In this document: in pieces, positions 41,968 through 51,908 of the stretch
Position numbering within the stretch: the stretch's first letter is position 1
Layout: the number at the start of each line of letters is the position of its first letter
The notes under the pieces: generated by a model
Told to the model about the DNA's origin: nothing
The model's database searches: none
The model's input: only the letters and a program-made list of their open reading frames with translations
DNA from: CAZCPB01 sp044223975
Lineage (GTDB): Bacteria; Planctomycetota; Phycisphaerae; Phycisphaerales; UBA1924
NCBI GenBank assembly: GCA_044223975.1
Contig: JBGALI010000020.1
Span: 40,420-104,419 of the forward strand
Reading direction: 5' to 3'
Length of the DNA: 64,000 nucleotides
Made by a program: the position numbers and the translations under genes

Positions 41968-43478
41968 CCCCGGCCGCCCGCTCCGCGGAGCCCCTCCCCG
42001 GCCTTTCTCTTCGCGCGAAGCTCACCCTGTGGTTTCTGGCGATCTCCTTCGCGATTCAGGTCACGCTGATGGGCGTTCTCCTGTTCTACCAGCGCGCGGC
42101 GGTGAACCGTTTCTTCGACCAGCGGCTGCGGCAACGCGCCGATGTGATCGCCGACAGGATCAGGCAGGCGGGGTTTCAGATCAGCGACGACCTGCTTCGA
42201 TCCTTCAGCGATGCCGCCCGGCGCTTCGTGCTCAGCGAGGCGAGGATGGTGACGCTGTACTCCATCGACGGGAGCGTGATCGCGTCGGACATCCGGCCGG
42301 CGCTGAGCGCGGAGTTCGTCGGCTTCCTGCCGCGAAGCGGGGCGGCGCTCCCGCCCCGCCCGTTCAAGATCGAGATCCCCGGGCTGGCCGACGAGCACGG
42401 TGCGACACAGGCGCGGGGGGTGCTTGAGTCGCTCGAATCACCGGACGGCGCCCGCTACGTCCTGTTCATGGCCACAAGCGACACCTACTACCGGACCGTG
42501 ATCGACCAGACCGAGCGCGTGCTCCTGCTCAGCCTGCCGGTCGGGATGCTGGCGGCGGCGATCTCCGGGTGGATGATCGGCGGGCTGGCCATACGACCCT
42601 TTGAGCACTTCCGTCGGCTGAGCGAGACGCTGGCTCCCGAGTCCATCGAGACCGACGTCGAGCCCACCGCGACCCCGCCGGAGGTGGCCGCCCTGGAGCG
42701 AGATCTGCAGGAGACCCGCGCCAAGCTGCGGAACGCGTTCCAGGCCCAGGACCGCTTCGTTTCGAGCGTCTCGCACGAGCTCAAGACTCCGATCGCGACC
42801 CTGCTCGCGGAAGCCCAGACCCTGCGCACCGACGGCCTTTCGCCGGAGGCCCTGCAGTTCGTGCGGAGCGTAACGGACGAGACCCGACGATTGGGGCGCA
42901 TGACGGAGAGCTTCCTCACGCTGACGCGGATCCGGGGGGGGAATGCCCTCCCGGTCTCTCGCCCCGCCGACACGAACGAGTTCGTGATGGACGCCATCGC
43001 CGATTGCCGCAAAATGGCACGCCAGCACGACGTCCAACTGGTGCCGAAGCTGGCGACCGACGGCCATTCGCTGCTGGTCTCGGGTGACGCGGAACTTCTC
43101 CGCGTGGCGGTCGACAACTTGGTGCGGAACGCGATCCGCTTCAGTTCTCCGGGTCAAGCCGTGGACATCTGCGTCACCACCGCGGGAAGTGAGGTCGAGA
43201 TCCGGGTGCGCGATCGCGGCCCCGGCGTGCCGCCGGAACTGCTCGACAAGCTGTTCGATCGGTTCGTCCAGGCGGCCGACGAGGCCCAACGCGCACGCGG
43301 GCACGGATTGGGGCTGACCATCGCCCAAGGCATCACGGAACTTCACGGGGGGAGGATCAACGTGCGAAACATCGAGGACGGTGGGTGCGAATTTGTCATT
43401 CGTCTCCCCGTCCTGACCCCGGACTCGCGCGGCGGCGAAACCACGTCCCACCCCGAGACGCTCCCGCCCCCCAACTGA
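41964..43478 (+). CDS. Membrane sensor histidine kinase
   Basis: 504 residues. The first membrane helix (about 23-44) is followed by a periplasmic sensor region (about 45-180), a second helix (about 187-208, VLLLSLPVGMLAAAISGWMIGG), a HAMP-like linker, the phospho-acceptor helix FVSSVSHELKTPIATLL (His about 272), the N-box VDNLVRNAIRFSSPG, and G-boxes RDRGPGVPPELLDKLF and GHGLGLTIAQGI. It pairs with the response regulator upstream by an ATGA overlap. Layout is like heavy-metal or cell-envelope sensors (CusS type), but the ligand is not known. Confidence 0.9.
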   Translation: MTPAARSAEPLPGLSLRAKLTLWFLAISFAIQVTLMGVLLFYQRAAVNRFFDQRLRQRADVIADRIRQAGFQISDDLLRSFSDAARRFVLSEARMVTLYSIDGSVIASDIRPALSAEFVGFLPRSGAALPPRPFKIEIPGLADEHGATQARGVLESLESPDGARYVLFMATSDTYYRTVIDQTERVLLLSLPVGMLAAAISGWMIGGLAIRPFEHFRRLSETLAPESIETDVEPTATPPEVAALERDLQETRAKLRNAFQAQDRFVSSVSHELKTPIATLLAEAQTLRTDGLSPEALQFVRSVTDETRRLGRMTESFLTLTRIRGGNALPVSRPADTNEFVMDAIADCRKMARQHDVQLVPKLATDGHSLLVSGDAELLRVAVDNLVRNAIRFSSPGQAVDICVTTAGSEVEIRVRDRGPGVPPELLDKLFDRFVQAADEAQRARGHGLGLTIAQGITELHGGRINVRNIEDGGCEFVIRLPVLTPDSRGGETTSHPETLPPPN

Positions 43479-43507
43479 CGGCCACCACGGAGAGGACCAT
43501 TCCGGGC

Positions 43508-43762
43508 ATGCTGTCGGCCGTGTTGGGAGTGGCGTTCGACGTCCTGCTCCTCACTGCCGCGACTACGACCTGGCTCGGGGGTTGGACGGCCGGACCAGCG
43601 ATCCTGGGCGTCACGAGTGTCGGCAGGATGATCGACCCCTTGCTTCGCGCGACCCTGTTCCGTGCCCGCGACCGATTCGATGCGGCGGAGTACCACCGGA
43701 ACCCGCCGATGAGCGGCATCCACTTACGGGGCTGCTGGCAGGGAGCAAAGCGCCCGACGTGA
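43508..43762 (+). CDS. Small hypothetical membrane protein
   Basis: 84 codons from the ATG at 43508, 29 nt after the histidine kinase. The N-terminus is hydrophobic (MLSAVLGVAFDVLLLTAATT, then WLGGWTAGPAILGV), suggesting one or two membrane segments, followed by a basic tail (RATLFRARDRFDAAEYHRN). GAGAGG lies upstream but farther than ideal. No family recognised. It might be an accessory of the two-component system or a chance frame. Confidence 0.4.
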   Translation: MLSAVLGVAFDVLLLTAATTTWLGGWTAGPAILGVTSVGRMIDPLLRATLFRARDRFDAAEYHRNPPMSGIHLRGCWQGAKRPT

Positions 43763-43859
43763 AATTGCCGATAAGGACGCGGGCGCGTACCTTTGAAGTG
43801 TCGGGCGGCCCGGGACGGAACGGTTCCGTCAGCAGGAACGGCCCGAAGGTGATCCCCGC

Positions 43860-45995
43860 ATGATGCGTGCCGATGATGCTTCCCTCGCGGGCGTGCGTGA
43901 ACCCGAGACCGAGCGGAGACTCGGCGATGCGCTCGCCCACCACCGCGTCACGGCGGCGGCGGGGCTCCTGAAATCGGTCGAGTCCTGGCGGAAGTACGCC
44001 CCGGAAATCGCCGCCGACCGCGACGAGTTTCTCCGGCGTGAGCTCTTCGCGTTCGTCGACTACATGTCGCTCCATTTCAGAACGGGAGACGACCGCTATC
44101 GCCATCTGTACATCGGCGAGAAACTCAAGCAGGTCTACGACCCGGCCGCGTCCGCGGAGGAGCAGCAGAACCTCCGGCGCGACATCCCCGCTCGCGACAC
44201 CGCCGCTGTGCTCGACGCGATGCGACCGCACTCGGGCGAGCGTGAGCTGGCGGTGCTGGAGCGGTTCCTGAAGGGTGTCGAGGGCGTGCTCTCGGCCAAG
44301 GCGTCCAAGAACCTGCGCGTGCTGCTCATCGGCGACTGTCTGCACCTGGACGTGATGTCGTTCCTGACCGTGCCCTGCCTCGAGGACGGCGTGTCGCTCG
44401 AGCCGGTGTACCTGGCGACCAAGAGCGCTTCGGAGGTTCGTTCGACCGCGCGGGCGATGGCCGCGCGCAAGTTCGATCTGGTCTTCTTCAGCCCGTTCAC
44501 CTACGAGCAGTCGCCGGACCTGGCTCGCCTCATGGAGTGGCGCCGGGCCATCGACGGCCGGGAGGCGGTGCGCCGGCTCGTGGACAGCTCCCTCGCCGAG
44601 GCCCGGGCCACGATCGACGTGCTCGCGGAGTTCTACGAGTGCCCCGTGCTGATCCACAACACGGTCAACATCCGCAGGCACGACGGTTCGCCGGCCGAGC
44701 TGGCCCGCTGCATTCTCACCCGGCGCGTGCGAGCGATCGCCCGCGACATGATCAACCCCGCGATCGCCGAGCACGTGGAGAACCGGTCGCGAGCGACGCT
44801 CGGGCACCTCTCGGTGCTCGACGAGCTACCCATCCTCGCCCGCCACAGCGAGCTCTCGCTCGGGAGGGAGTTCTACAGCTCGGCGGTGCAGCACCCGGCC
44901 ACGCTGGGCATGCACGTGGCGGCCGAGTACCGGGACATCATCGCCGTGCACGCGCGGCTCCGCGGCAAGAAGCTCGTCATGTGCGACCTCGACAACACTC
45001 TCTGGAAAGGCGTGATCGGCGAGGGCGTCGTCGAGCAGCACCTCGACCGGCAGGAGGTCCTGAAGCGTCTCAAGTCACGCGGCATCGTGCTGGCGATCAA
45101 TTCGAAGAACGATCCCAAGAACATCCGGTGGGACGGCGCGGCGTTGGGCCCCGACGATTTCGTGGCCTCGGAGATCACCTGGGATCCCAAGGTCGTTAAC
45201 ACGCGCCGCCTGGCCGATTTCCTGAATCTCAAGCCCAAGGACTTCGTGTTCGTCGACGACCGGCCCGACGAGCGGGAGATGGTGGCGGGCGCGTACCCCG
45301 GGCTGGCGGCGGTCGACGCCACCGACGCACGCACGTGGCGCCTGCTCGACCTTTGGGCCAAATTCACGTCGCCCGAGGACGACACCGACCGCACCCGCTT
45401 CTACAAGGAACGCGAGCTGCGGCAGAAGCACCTCGACGAACGGCTCGCGGCCGAGGACCCCGCCGCGATGTTCGCCACGCTCGGCCTGCGCGTCCGGATC
45501 CGCCCTGCCGGCGCGGAGGATCACCGGCGCGTGGTCGAGCTCGTGAACCGCACCAACCAGTTCAACACCTGCGGCAGCCGCATCACCCTCCGGGAACTCA
45601 CGCACTGGGAGAAGTCGGGCGAGAGGCGTGTGCTCATCGCCTCGTCGGCCGACAAGTTCGGCGACATGGGCACGGTGTGCGTCCTGATGTACGAGCGACT
45701 GCCCGACCGGATCCGTATCCCGGTGTTCGTGCTGAGCTGCCGCGTGTTCGGGTATGGGATCGAAACGGCCGTGCTCAACCACGTCAGGCGGATCGCGCAC
45801 GCCGAGGGCCCGATTGCGGTCGAGGGCCCGATGGTTGAAACACCCAACAACGGGCCCTGCCGCGAGGTGTACGCCAACAACTCGTTCGCCAAGGTCGGCG
45901 ATTCGTGGCTTCTCGCCGCTACGCAGACGCCGGGCGCGGACCCGAGCTGGCTGACGGTTGAGCGGGATGATCCGGCGGTTCACGCCGCGGCGTGA
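43860..45995 (+). CDS. FkbH-like HAD-IIIC phosphatase/acyltransferase-type protein
   Basis: 711 residues; AAGGTGA ribosome site, ATG 43860 or 43863. Three parts: an N-terminal region of about 350 residues with an SGNH-hydrolase-like segment (LRVLLIGDCLHLDVMSF); a HAD domain with LVMCDLDNTLWKGVIGEG (catalytic Asp pair), AINSKNDP and FVFVDDRPDEREMV; and a C-terminal GNAT-like domain (about 545-700, VELVNRTNQFNTCGSRITL). FkbH-type proteins load glyceryl units from bisphosphoglycerate onto carrier proteins in polyketide pathways. No polyketide or carrier-protein gene is present here, so the real substrate is open. Confidence 0.8.
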   Translation: MMRADDASLAGVREPETERRLGDALAHHRVTAAAGLLKSVESWRKYAPEIAADRDEFLRRELFAFVDYMSLHFRTGDDRYRHLYIGEKLKQVYDPAASAEEQQNLRRDIPARDTAAVLDAMRPHSGERELAVLERFLKGVEGVLSAKASKNLRVLLIGDCLHLDVMSFLTVPCLEDGVSLEPVYLATKSASEVRSTARAMAARKFDLVFFSPFTYEQSPDLARLMEWRRAIDGREAVRRLVDSSLAEARATIDVLAEFYECPVLIHNTVNIRRHDGSPAELARCILTRRVRAIARDMINPAIAEHVENRSRATLGHLSVLDELPILARHSELSLGREFYSSAVQHPATLGMHVAAEYRDIIAVHARLRGKKLVMCDLDNTLWKGVIGEGVVEQHLDRQEVLKRLKSRGIVLAINSKNDPKNIRWDGAALGPDDFVASEITWDPKVVNTRRLADFLNLKPKDFVFVDDRPDEREMVAGAYPGLAAVDATDARTWRLLDLWAKFTSPEDDTDRTRFYKERELRQKHLDERLAAEDPAAMFATLGLRVRIRPAGAEDHRRVVELVNRTNQFNTCGSRITLRELTHWEKSGERRVLIASSADKFGDMGTVCVLMYERLPDRIRIPVFVLSCRVFGYGIETAVLNHVRRIAHAEGPIAVEGPMVETPNNGPCREVYANNSFAKVGDSWLLAATQTPGADPSWLTVERDDPAVHAAA

Positions 45996-46020
45996 GCGTG
46001 CGGAACGAGATGTGCACGCG

Positions 46021-47490
46021 TCAGTGATCCGCGGCCGACTTGGCCTCGCTCCACTGCTCGGTCTTGAGATTCCAGCCGCCCCCGAGGACGCGGTAGAGCT
46101 GGATGACCGCGATGTACTGGTCGGCGCGGGTTCTGGCGAGAGACGTTTCGGCGGGGAAGAGCTGCTGCTGCGCGTCGAGAATCTCAAAGTACGTCGACCG
46201 CCCCACATCGAACCGCTCGCGCGACATGTCGACGGCCTGCGAGAGCGAGAAGACCTGCTGCTGCAGTTGAGCCTCGATGCCCGTTAGCTTTTCGCGAGTG
46301 ACCAGGGTGTTGGCGACCTCGCCGAATGCGTTCAGCACGGTCTGCTCGTACTGCAGGCGAGCCTGCTGGTACTGGGCGACGGCCTGATCGACCTGGGCTT
46401 GCGTGCGCCCGGCGTTAAAGATGGGCCCGGTCACCGTTCCTGCGAGCGACCACGCGTTTGACGTGCTGTCGGAGAACGCCGACAGGTCGTTGCTGATCTT
46501 GCCGAAGATCGCGGTCAGCCCGATCCGCGGGAAGAAGTCCGCCGTCGCCGCCCCGATCAGGGCGTTCGCCGCGATCATCGATTGCTCGGCCTGGAGGATG
46601 TCCGGCCGCCGCTCGAGCAGCGTGGACGGCAGGCCCGCGGGGATTTCGATGGGCATGCTCTGCTGCGTCAGCGGCACCCCGCGTTGGATGGGCCCGGGGG
46701 TGCGCCCGAGCAGGATGTTGATCTGGTTTTCCTTGATGGCGACCTTGCGCTGCAGGTCCGGGATGGTCGCGGCGACCTGCGAGAGGTTCGCCTGCGCCCG
46801 GAAGACCTCGAGCTTGCTGCCCACGCCGCCCCCGGATCGGCGGCTGAACAGGTCCAGGGTCTTCTCGAATGACGCGACGTTCTTACGGGCAATTTCGATC
46901 TCGGTGTCCAGTTCCAGGAGCTCGAAGTACGACTGCGCCACGCTGGTCACCAGCGTGAGCATGACACCGCGGCGGTTTTCCTCCGCGACAAGAATCTGGG
47001 CGAGGGCCGCCTCGTCGGACCGTCGGATGCGTCCCCAGAGATCGATCTCCCAGAATGCCCCGAGCTGCAACAGGGCGCCCGACTCGGTGGAACCGTTGTT
47101 GGGAGAGGCGTTTCCCAGGAACGCGTTGCGCCCGCGTCCTAGGGCGGCGTCGTATCGAAGCTCGGGGTACAGAGGCGAGGCGGTCTGCACCTCGACCGCG
47201 CGGGCCTGCTCGATGCGGGCGACCGCGATCCGGAGGTCGTAGTTGTTCGCGAGCGATTCCCGCACGAGCGATTGAAGCGCCGGGTCCTTGTAAAGGTCCC
47301 ACCACGCCAGGTCAGCCAGCGAATTCGGAGAGGGGTGGGCCGGGCCGTCCCGGAAGGAATCGGGCGATTCGACCGGCGGTCTCTTGTAGTCCGGGCCCAC
47401 CATGCACGCGGGCATCGCCAGCACGGCGAGCGCGGCAGAGACTGGCAGAAGAGCAGTCGCCGCGTTTCGGTTGGAGCCAGGGGTGCTCAA
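46021..47490 (-). CDS. Outer-membrane efflux lipoprotein (TolC/NodT family)
   Basis: 489 residues. Lipoprotein signal with lipobox AMPAC (Cys about 29) followed by MVGPDYKRPPVE, the classic start of OprM/NodT channels. Two repeated outer-membrane efflux domains follow with long helices (for example RQALQ-type helices near AVAQYQQARLQYEQTVLNAF). It forms the trimeric exit duct for the RND pump. Start ATG 47490 overlaps the stop of the RND gene (ATGA), so it is the last gene of the operon; its stop codon is 25 nt from that of the convergent FkbH-like gene. Confidence 0.9.
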   Translation of the reverse strand: MSTPGSNRNAATALLPVSAALAVLAMPACMVGPDYKRPPVESPDSFRDGPAHPSPNSLADLAWWDLYKDPALQSLVRESLANNYDLRIAVARIEQARAVEVQTASPLYPELRYDAALGRGRNAFLGNASPNNGSTESGALLQLGAFWEIDLWGRIRRSDEAALAQILVAEENRRGVMLTLVTSVAQSYFELLELDTEIEIARKNVASFEKTLDLFSRRSGGGVGSKLEVFRAQANLSQVAATIPDLQRKVAIKENQINILLGRTPGPIQRGVPLTQQSMPIEIPAGLPSTLLERRPDILQAEQSMIAANALIGAATADFFPRIGLTAIFGKISNDLSAFSDSTSNAWSLAGTVTGPIFNAGRTQAQVDQAVAQYQQARLQYEQTVLNAFGEVANTLVTREKLTGIEAQLQQQVFSLSQAVDMSRERFDVGRSTYFEILDAQQQLFPAETSLARTRADQYIAVIQLYRVLGGGWNLKTEQWSEAKSAADH

Positions 47491-50400
47491 TGACCGCCTC
47501 CAGGCTCGGCGCCGCTCGCGGCCGTCGGTGGTGCGTGCGGCCCCGGCTTGCCTCCCGAGAGCCTCTCAACTACGTAGAAGCACACCGGGATGAGGAAGAT
47601 GGCCAGGGCGGTGGACGCGGCCATGCCGCCGATGACACAGGTTCCCATCACGTTGCGAGAAACCGCGCCCGCGCCGGTCGCGGTGGCCAGCGGGACACAG
47701 CCCAGAATGAACGCGAATGACGTCATGAGGATGGGACGCAGGCGGAGCTTGGCGCCCTCGAGGGTGGCGTCGATCAGGGGCTTGCCCTTCTCGTATTCGA
47801 GCTTGGCGAATTCCACAATCAGGATCGCGTTCTTGGCGGCCAGGCCGATGAGCATGACCAGGCCGATCTGGGCGAAGACGTTGTTCTCCATGTGACGGAG
47901 CAGCAGGCCGCCGAAGGCCCCGAACACGGCGATCGGGGTGCTCAGCAGCACGCTGAACGGGAGCGACCAGCTCTCGTACATCGCCGCGAGGATGAGGAAG
48001 ACAAACAGGAGCGAGAACCCGAAGATGACCATCGGGGGAACGCCTTGCTGCGCTACTTTCTCCTGGTACGACATGCCCATGTAGTCGTACCCCATCTCCT
48101 TGGGCATGGTCGCGGCGAAGACTTCCTCGAGGGCCTTCATCGCCTGAGCGGAGCTGTAGCCCGGGGCGGCGCTGCCGTTGAGCTGCGCACAACGGTACAG
48201 GTTGTACCGCATGGTGAACTCGGGGCCCGAGCGGGGCTCGATCCGGGTCACGGAGGACAGAGGGACCATCAGCCCGTCCCTGTTCTTCACGTAGAACTGC
48301 CCCACGTGCTCGGCCTCGGTGCGGTACTCCCCTTCGGCCTGCACGTACACCTGCCATTGGCGGCCGAACCTGTTGAAGTAATTCACGAGAAGGCCGCCCA
48401 TGAAGGTCTGGAGCGACTTGTAGACCGCGCTGAGCTCGACGCCCTGCTTGAGCACCTTGTCCCGGTCGACGTCCGCGAAGACCTGCGGGACTGACGGGAG
48501 GAATGTCGTGTTCAGGCCGGCGATCTCGGGCCGCTGGCGGGCCGCTTCCATGAACTTCGAAACGTTCTCCGCCAGGAACTCGATCTTCCCTCCCGCCCGG
48601 TCTTCGAGAAGAAAGGTAAAGCCGCCGGCCGCGCCAACGCCTGGGATGGCCGGGGGAGAGAACGCAAAGGCGATGCCCTCGGGGATCTGACGCAGCTTCC
48701 CGTTCAGGTGGGCCATGATCGCGCCGTACTGCTCCTCGGGAGCCTTCCGCTCGCCCCAAGGCTTCAGCGTTACAAAGAAAAACCCGCTGTAGGTGTTCTG
48801 CACGCTGCTGAGGAGACTGAAGCCAACGACCGTGGTCGTGTACTCCACCCCGGGCGTGTCCTTCAGAATGTCCTCGATCTTCCGGCAGGTGGCGTCGGTT
48901 CGCTGCAGCGATGCGGCGTCGGGCAGCTGCACGCCGACGTAGAGATACCCCTGATCTTCTTCCGGCAGGAACGATGTCGGGATCTTGCCGCCGAGCCAGC
49001 CTGCGGCGACGCCGAACCCGACAAGGATCAGCATGCTCACGACGTGAACCCGGATGAGCCCGCGGCACGCTCCCACGTACCCGCCGGTGAGCCAGCCGAA
49101 CGCCTTGTTGAACCCCTTGAAGAACAGGCCCAGCGGGCCCCTGGATTCCTTCTTGGGGCGAAGCAGCAACGCGGAGAGAGCCGGGCTGAGCGTCAGCGCG
49201 TTAAAGGCGGAGATGATCACCGACACGGCGATGGTGACCGCGAACTGCTGATAGAGTCGGCCGGTGATGCCGGGAATGAACGCGGTCGGGATGAAGACCG
49301 CCGAGAGCACCAGGGCGATCCCGATCACCGGGCCGGTGACCTCCTCCATCGCCTTGAGTGTTGCTTCCTTTGGCGTCAGGCCCTTTTCGATGTGGTGCTC
49401 GACCGCCTCGACCACGACGATCGCGTCGTCAACAACCAGCCCGATGGCGAGCACCAGCCCGAAGAGCGAGAGGGTGTTGATCGAGAACCCGAACACCGGG
49501 AACAGCAGGAACGTGCCGACGAGGGACACCGGCACGGCCAGGAGCGGGATCAGGGTTGCTCGCCACCCCTGGAGGAACAGGAAAACGACGATGATGACCA
49601 GGATCAAGGCCTCTTCGAGCGTCTTGATGATCTCGCTCACGCCCTCGGTGACGGCGAGCGTCGTGTCGAGCGCGACCGCGTAGTCAAGACCCGCGGGGAA
49701 CCGGGTCTTGAGTTCGTCCATCAGCTTTCGCGCGCCCTTGGCCGCGTCGATGGCGTTGGACCCGGGGAGCTGGTAGAGGGCGATGACCGCCGCGGGCTTC
49801 CCGTTGAGGCGTCCGCGGATGTTGTACACCTGGGCGCCCAGCTCGATGCGCCCCACGTCCCTGAGCCGGACGATCGCGCCGTCGGTCTTGGCGCGAACGA
49901 CGATGTTGCCGAACTCCTCGGGCGACGACAGACGGCTCTGGGCCCGGACGGCGTACGTGAACTCCTGCCCGGGCGGCACCGGCTCGCTGCCGATCTGGCC
50001 CGCGGGGTTGACGGTGTTCTGCTGCTTGATCGCGTCGACGATCTCGGGGATCGTGATCTGCAACTTGGCCAGCTGGTCGGGCTGCACCCACAGGCGCATC
50101 GCGTACTGGCCGGCTCCGAAGATCGTGATGCTCGCGATGCCGGGAACGCGGAGGAGCTGGTCGTTGATGTTGATGTAGGCGTAGTTGGCGAGAAACTCGG
50201 CGTCGTACTGGCCGTCGGGGGAGTACAGGCAGAAGAGCATCAGCGGCGCGCTGGTGGATTTCTGCACGGTCACGCCCGCGGCGGTCACCTCCTGCGGAAG
50301 CTGTGACGCCGCCTGCGACTGGCGCATCTGGGCGAGAATCTGGTCCGTGTTGGGGTCGGTCTTGATCCCGAAGTTGACCGTCAGGGTCATGGCGCCGTTG

Positions 50401-50651
50401 TTGGCGTTGACCGAGTACATGTAGTTCATGTTGTCGACACCGCTCATCTGCTGTTCGATGGGCGTGGCGACGGATTGCTCGATCGTCTCGGCGTCGGCGC
50501 CGGTGTAGGTCGCTTTGACCTGAATCTCGGGCGGCGCGATGTTCGGGAACAGCGAGGTGGGCAGCGAGGTGATGGTGACCGCGCCGGCGATCACCATGAT
50601 GATCGAAATGACCATCGCCACGATCGGCCGGTTGATGAAGAACTTGGCCAT
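47487..50651 (-). CDS. RND multidrug efflux permease, HAE1/AcrB type
   Basis: 1054 residues, standard length for hydrophobe/amphiphile efflux pumps. It opens with FFINRPIVAMVISIIMVIAG. The proton-relay residues are present: the Asp pair in GLVVDDAIVVVEAVEHH (helix 4) and Lys in IGLAAKNAILIVEFAK (helix 10). Two large periplasmic porter/docking regions lie after helices 1 and 7. Proton-driven export of drugs, dyes or lipids from periplasm and membrane is expected. The gene order adaptor-pump-channel is complete, with gaps of 6 nt and a 4-nt overlap. Confidence 0.95.
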   Translation of the reverse strand: MAKFFINRPIVAMVISIIMVIAGAVTITSLPTSLFPNIAPPEIQVKATYTGADAETIEQSVATPIEQQMSGVDNMNYMYSVNANNGAMTLTVNFGIKTDPNTDQILAQMRQSQAASQLPQEVTAAGVTVQKSTSAPLMLFCLYSPDGQYDAEFLANYAYININDQLLRVPGIASITIFGAGQYAMRLWVQPDQLAKLQITIPEIVDAIKQQNTVNPAGQIGSEPVPPGQEFTYAVRAQSRLSSPEEFGNIVVRAKTDGAIVRLRDVGRIELGAQVYNIRGRLNGKPAAVIALYQLPGSNAIDAAKGARKLMDELKTRFPAGLDYAVALDTTLAVTEGVSEIIKTLEEALILVIIVVFLFLQGWRATLIPLLAVPVSLVGTFLLFPVFGFSINTLSLFGLVLAIGLVVDDAIVVVEAVEHHIEKGLTPKEATLKAMEEVTGPVIGIALVLSAVFIPTAFIPGITGRLYQQFAVTIAVSVIISAFNALTLSPALSALLLRPKKESRGPLGLFFKGFNKAFGWLTGGYVGACRGLIRVHVVSMLILVGFGVAAGWLGGKIPTSFLPEEDQGYLYVGVQLPDAASLQRTDATCRKIEDILKDTPGVEYTTTVVGFSLLSSVQNTYSGFFFVTLKPWGERKAPEEQYGAIMAHLNGKLRQIPEGIAFAFSPPAIPGVGAAGGFTFLLEDRAGGKIEFLAENVSKFMEAARQRPEIAGLNTTFLPSVPQVFADVDRDKVLKQGVELSAVYKSLQTFMGGLLVNYFNRFGRQWQVYVQAEGEYRTEAEHVGQFYVKNRDGLMVPLSSVTRIEPRSGPEFTMRYNLYRCAQLNGSAAPGYSSAQAMKALEEVFAATMPKEMGYDYMGMSYQEKVAQQGVPPMVIFGFSLLFVFLILAAMYESWSLPFSVLLSTPIAVFGAFGGLLLRHMENNVFAQIGLVMLIGLAAKNAILIVEFAKLEYEKGKPLIDATLEGAKLRLRPILMTSFAFILGCVPLATATGAGAVSRNVMGTCVIGGMAASTALAIFLIPVCFYVVERLSGGKPGPHAPPTAASGAEPGGGH

Positions 50652-50657
50652 GTGGTA

Positions 50658-51908
50658 CTACTTCGCCTTCGCGGGGGTGTTGGCCTTCGACCCGGCGCCC
50701 GCCGGCCGGGAGTCTGGGTCGAAAAGCTTGGGAATCACCGTCATCCCGTCACGGACCTTCTGAACACCCTCGACGACGACACGGTCGCCGAGCTCCACGC
50801 CCTTCTCGATGATCCAGTCGGATCCGATCCGCTCCCCCGTCGTCACTTCCTTGATGATGATCTTGTTTTCCGGCCCCACCACCGCGACCTGCCGATCACC
50901 CTGAAGTTCGCTGACCGCCCGCTGCGGGATCAGGAGCGCGCCCACCCGGGTCCGGGTGACCGCCCGCACCCGGGCGTACTGGCCGGGCCTGAGAATGTTC
51001 CCCGGATTGGGGAACTTCGCCACGATCTTGATGGTGCCGGTCGTTGGATCCACCTGGCGGTTGATCACGTCGATCACGCCCTTGTGGGGGTAGAGCGTGC
51101 CATCGGACAGGATGAGGTCCAGCGGCTTGTGCGACGTTTTCTCGTCCGGGTCCTTCGGGTCGAACTTGTTTATGTTCTCGGCGACGCGGATGTATTCCTG
51201 CTCGCTGATCGGGAAGTACACGCGGATGGGGTCGAGCGTGGAGATGGTCGTGAGCACCATCCCGCCTACTCCACCCACGAGGTCGCCGACCTGAGCCTGC
51301 GAGATGCCGGCCACGCCATCGATAGGCGAGATGACCTTGGTGTAGTAGACATTGAGAGCGGCCTGATCCACCGCCGCCTTGGCGGCCTCGACCGCCGCCT
51401 TGTTGGCCTCGTTCTGCTGGCGGGCGTTATCGAGCTCCTGCTGACTCACCGCCCCCGAAGGGGCCAACGGGGTCAGTCGCGCCACATCGAGCTGGGTCCT
51501 GCCCAACTCGGCCTCGGCCTTCGCAAGATCGGCTTTCGCTTGAGCCAGCGACGCCTCGAACGGGCGAGCATCCACGGTGTACAGCGGATCGCCCGCCTTC
51601 ACGACGGCGCCCTCGGTGTACTCCTGCGATTGCAAGTACCCCTGAACCTTTGAGCGTACTTCCGCGTTCACCAGTCCTTCGGCCGTTCCGAGCCACTCCC
51701 CAACGATCGGCACGTCGCGCTGCTGGGCCTTGCACACCTCGACCTCGGGCGGCGGTGGCGTGACGCGGGCCTTGGCTTCAGGCCGCTCGCAAGCGCTTGC
51801 CGCGAGCAGGATCAGCCCCATCGCCGTCACAGCGCCCGCGCGCCACGCCCCTGGAGTTTCCTTCATCCGAACGCGGAGGACAGACCCGGCTGAGCGACAA
51901 ATTCTCAT
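50658..51908 (-). CDS. RND efflux periplasmic adaptor (lipoprotein)
   Basis: 416 residues from the ATG at 51908, chosen for its strong ribosome site GGAGGGGAG; ATG 51866 (402 residues) has none. A basic N-region is followed by a lipobox (LILLAASAC), so the adaptor is anchored to the inner membrane. Lipoyl-like halves flank a helical hairpin (KADLAKAEAELGRTQLDVAR), then beta-barrel and membrane-proximal domains (PISEQEYIRV, GQYARVRAVTRT). It bridges the pump and the outer-membrane channel. First gene of the operon; a possible -10, TATGAT, lies near 51986-51991. Confidence 0.9.
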   Translation of the reverse strand: MRICRSAGSVLRVRMKETPGAWRAGAVTAMGLILLAASACERPEAKARVTPPPPEVEVCKAQQRDVPIVGEWLGTAEGLVNAEVRSKVQGYLQSQEYTEGAVVKAGDPLYTVDARPFEASLAQAKADLAKAEAELGRTQLDVARLTPLAPSGAVSQQELDNARQQNEANKAAVEAAKAAVDQAALNVYYTKVISPIDGVAGISQAQVGDLVGGVGGMVLTTISTLDPIRVYFPISEQEYIRVAENINKFDPKDPDEKTSHKPLDLILSDGTLYPHKGVIDVINRQVDPTTGTIKIVAKFPNPGNILRPGQYARVRAVTRTRVGALLIPQRAVSELQGDRQVAVVGPENKIIIKEVTTGERIGSDWIIEKGVELGDRVVVEGVQKVRDGMTVIPKLFDPDSRPAGAGSKANTPAKAK

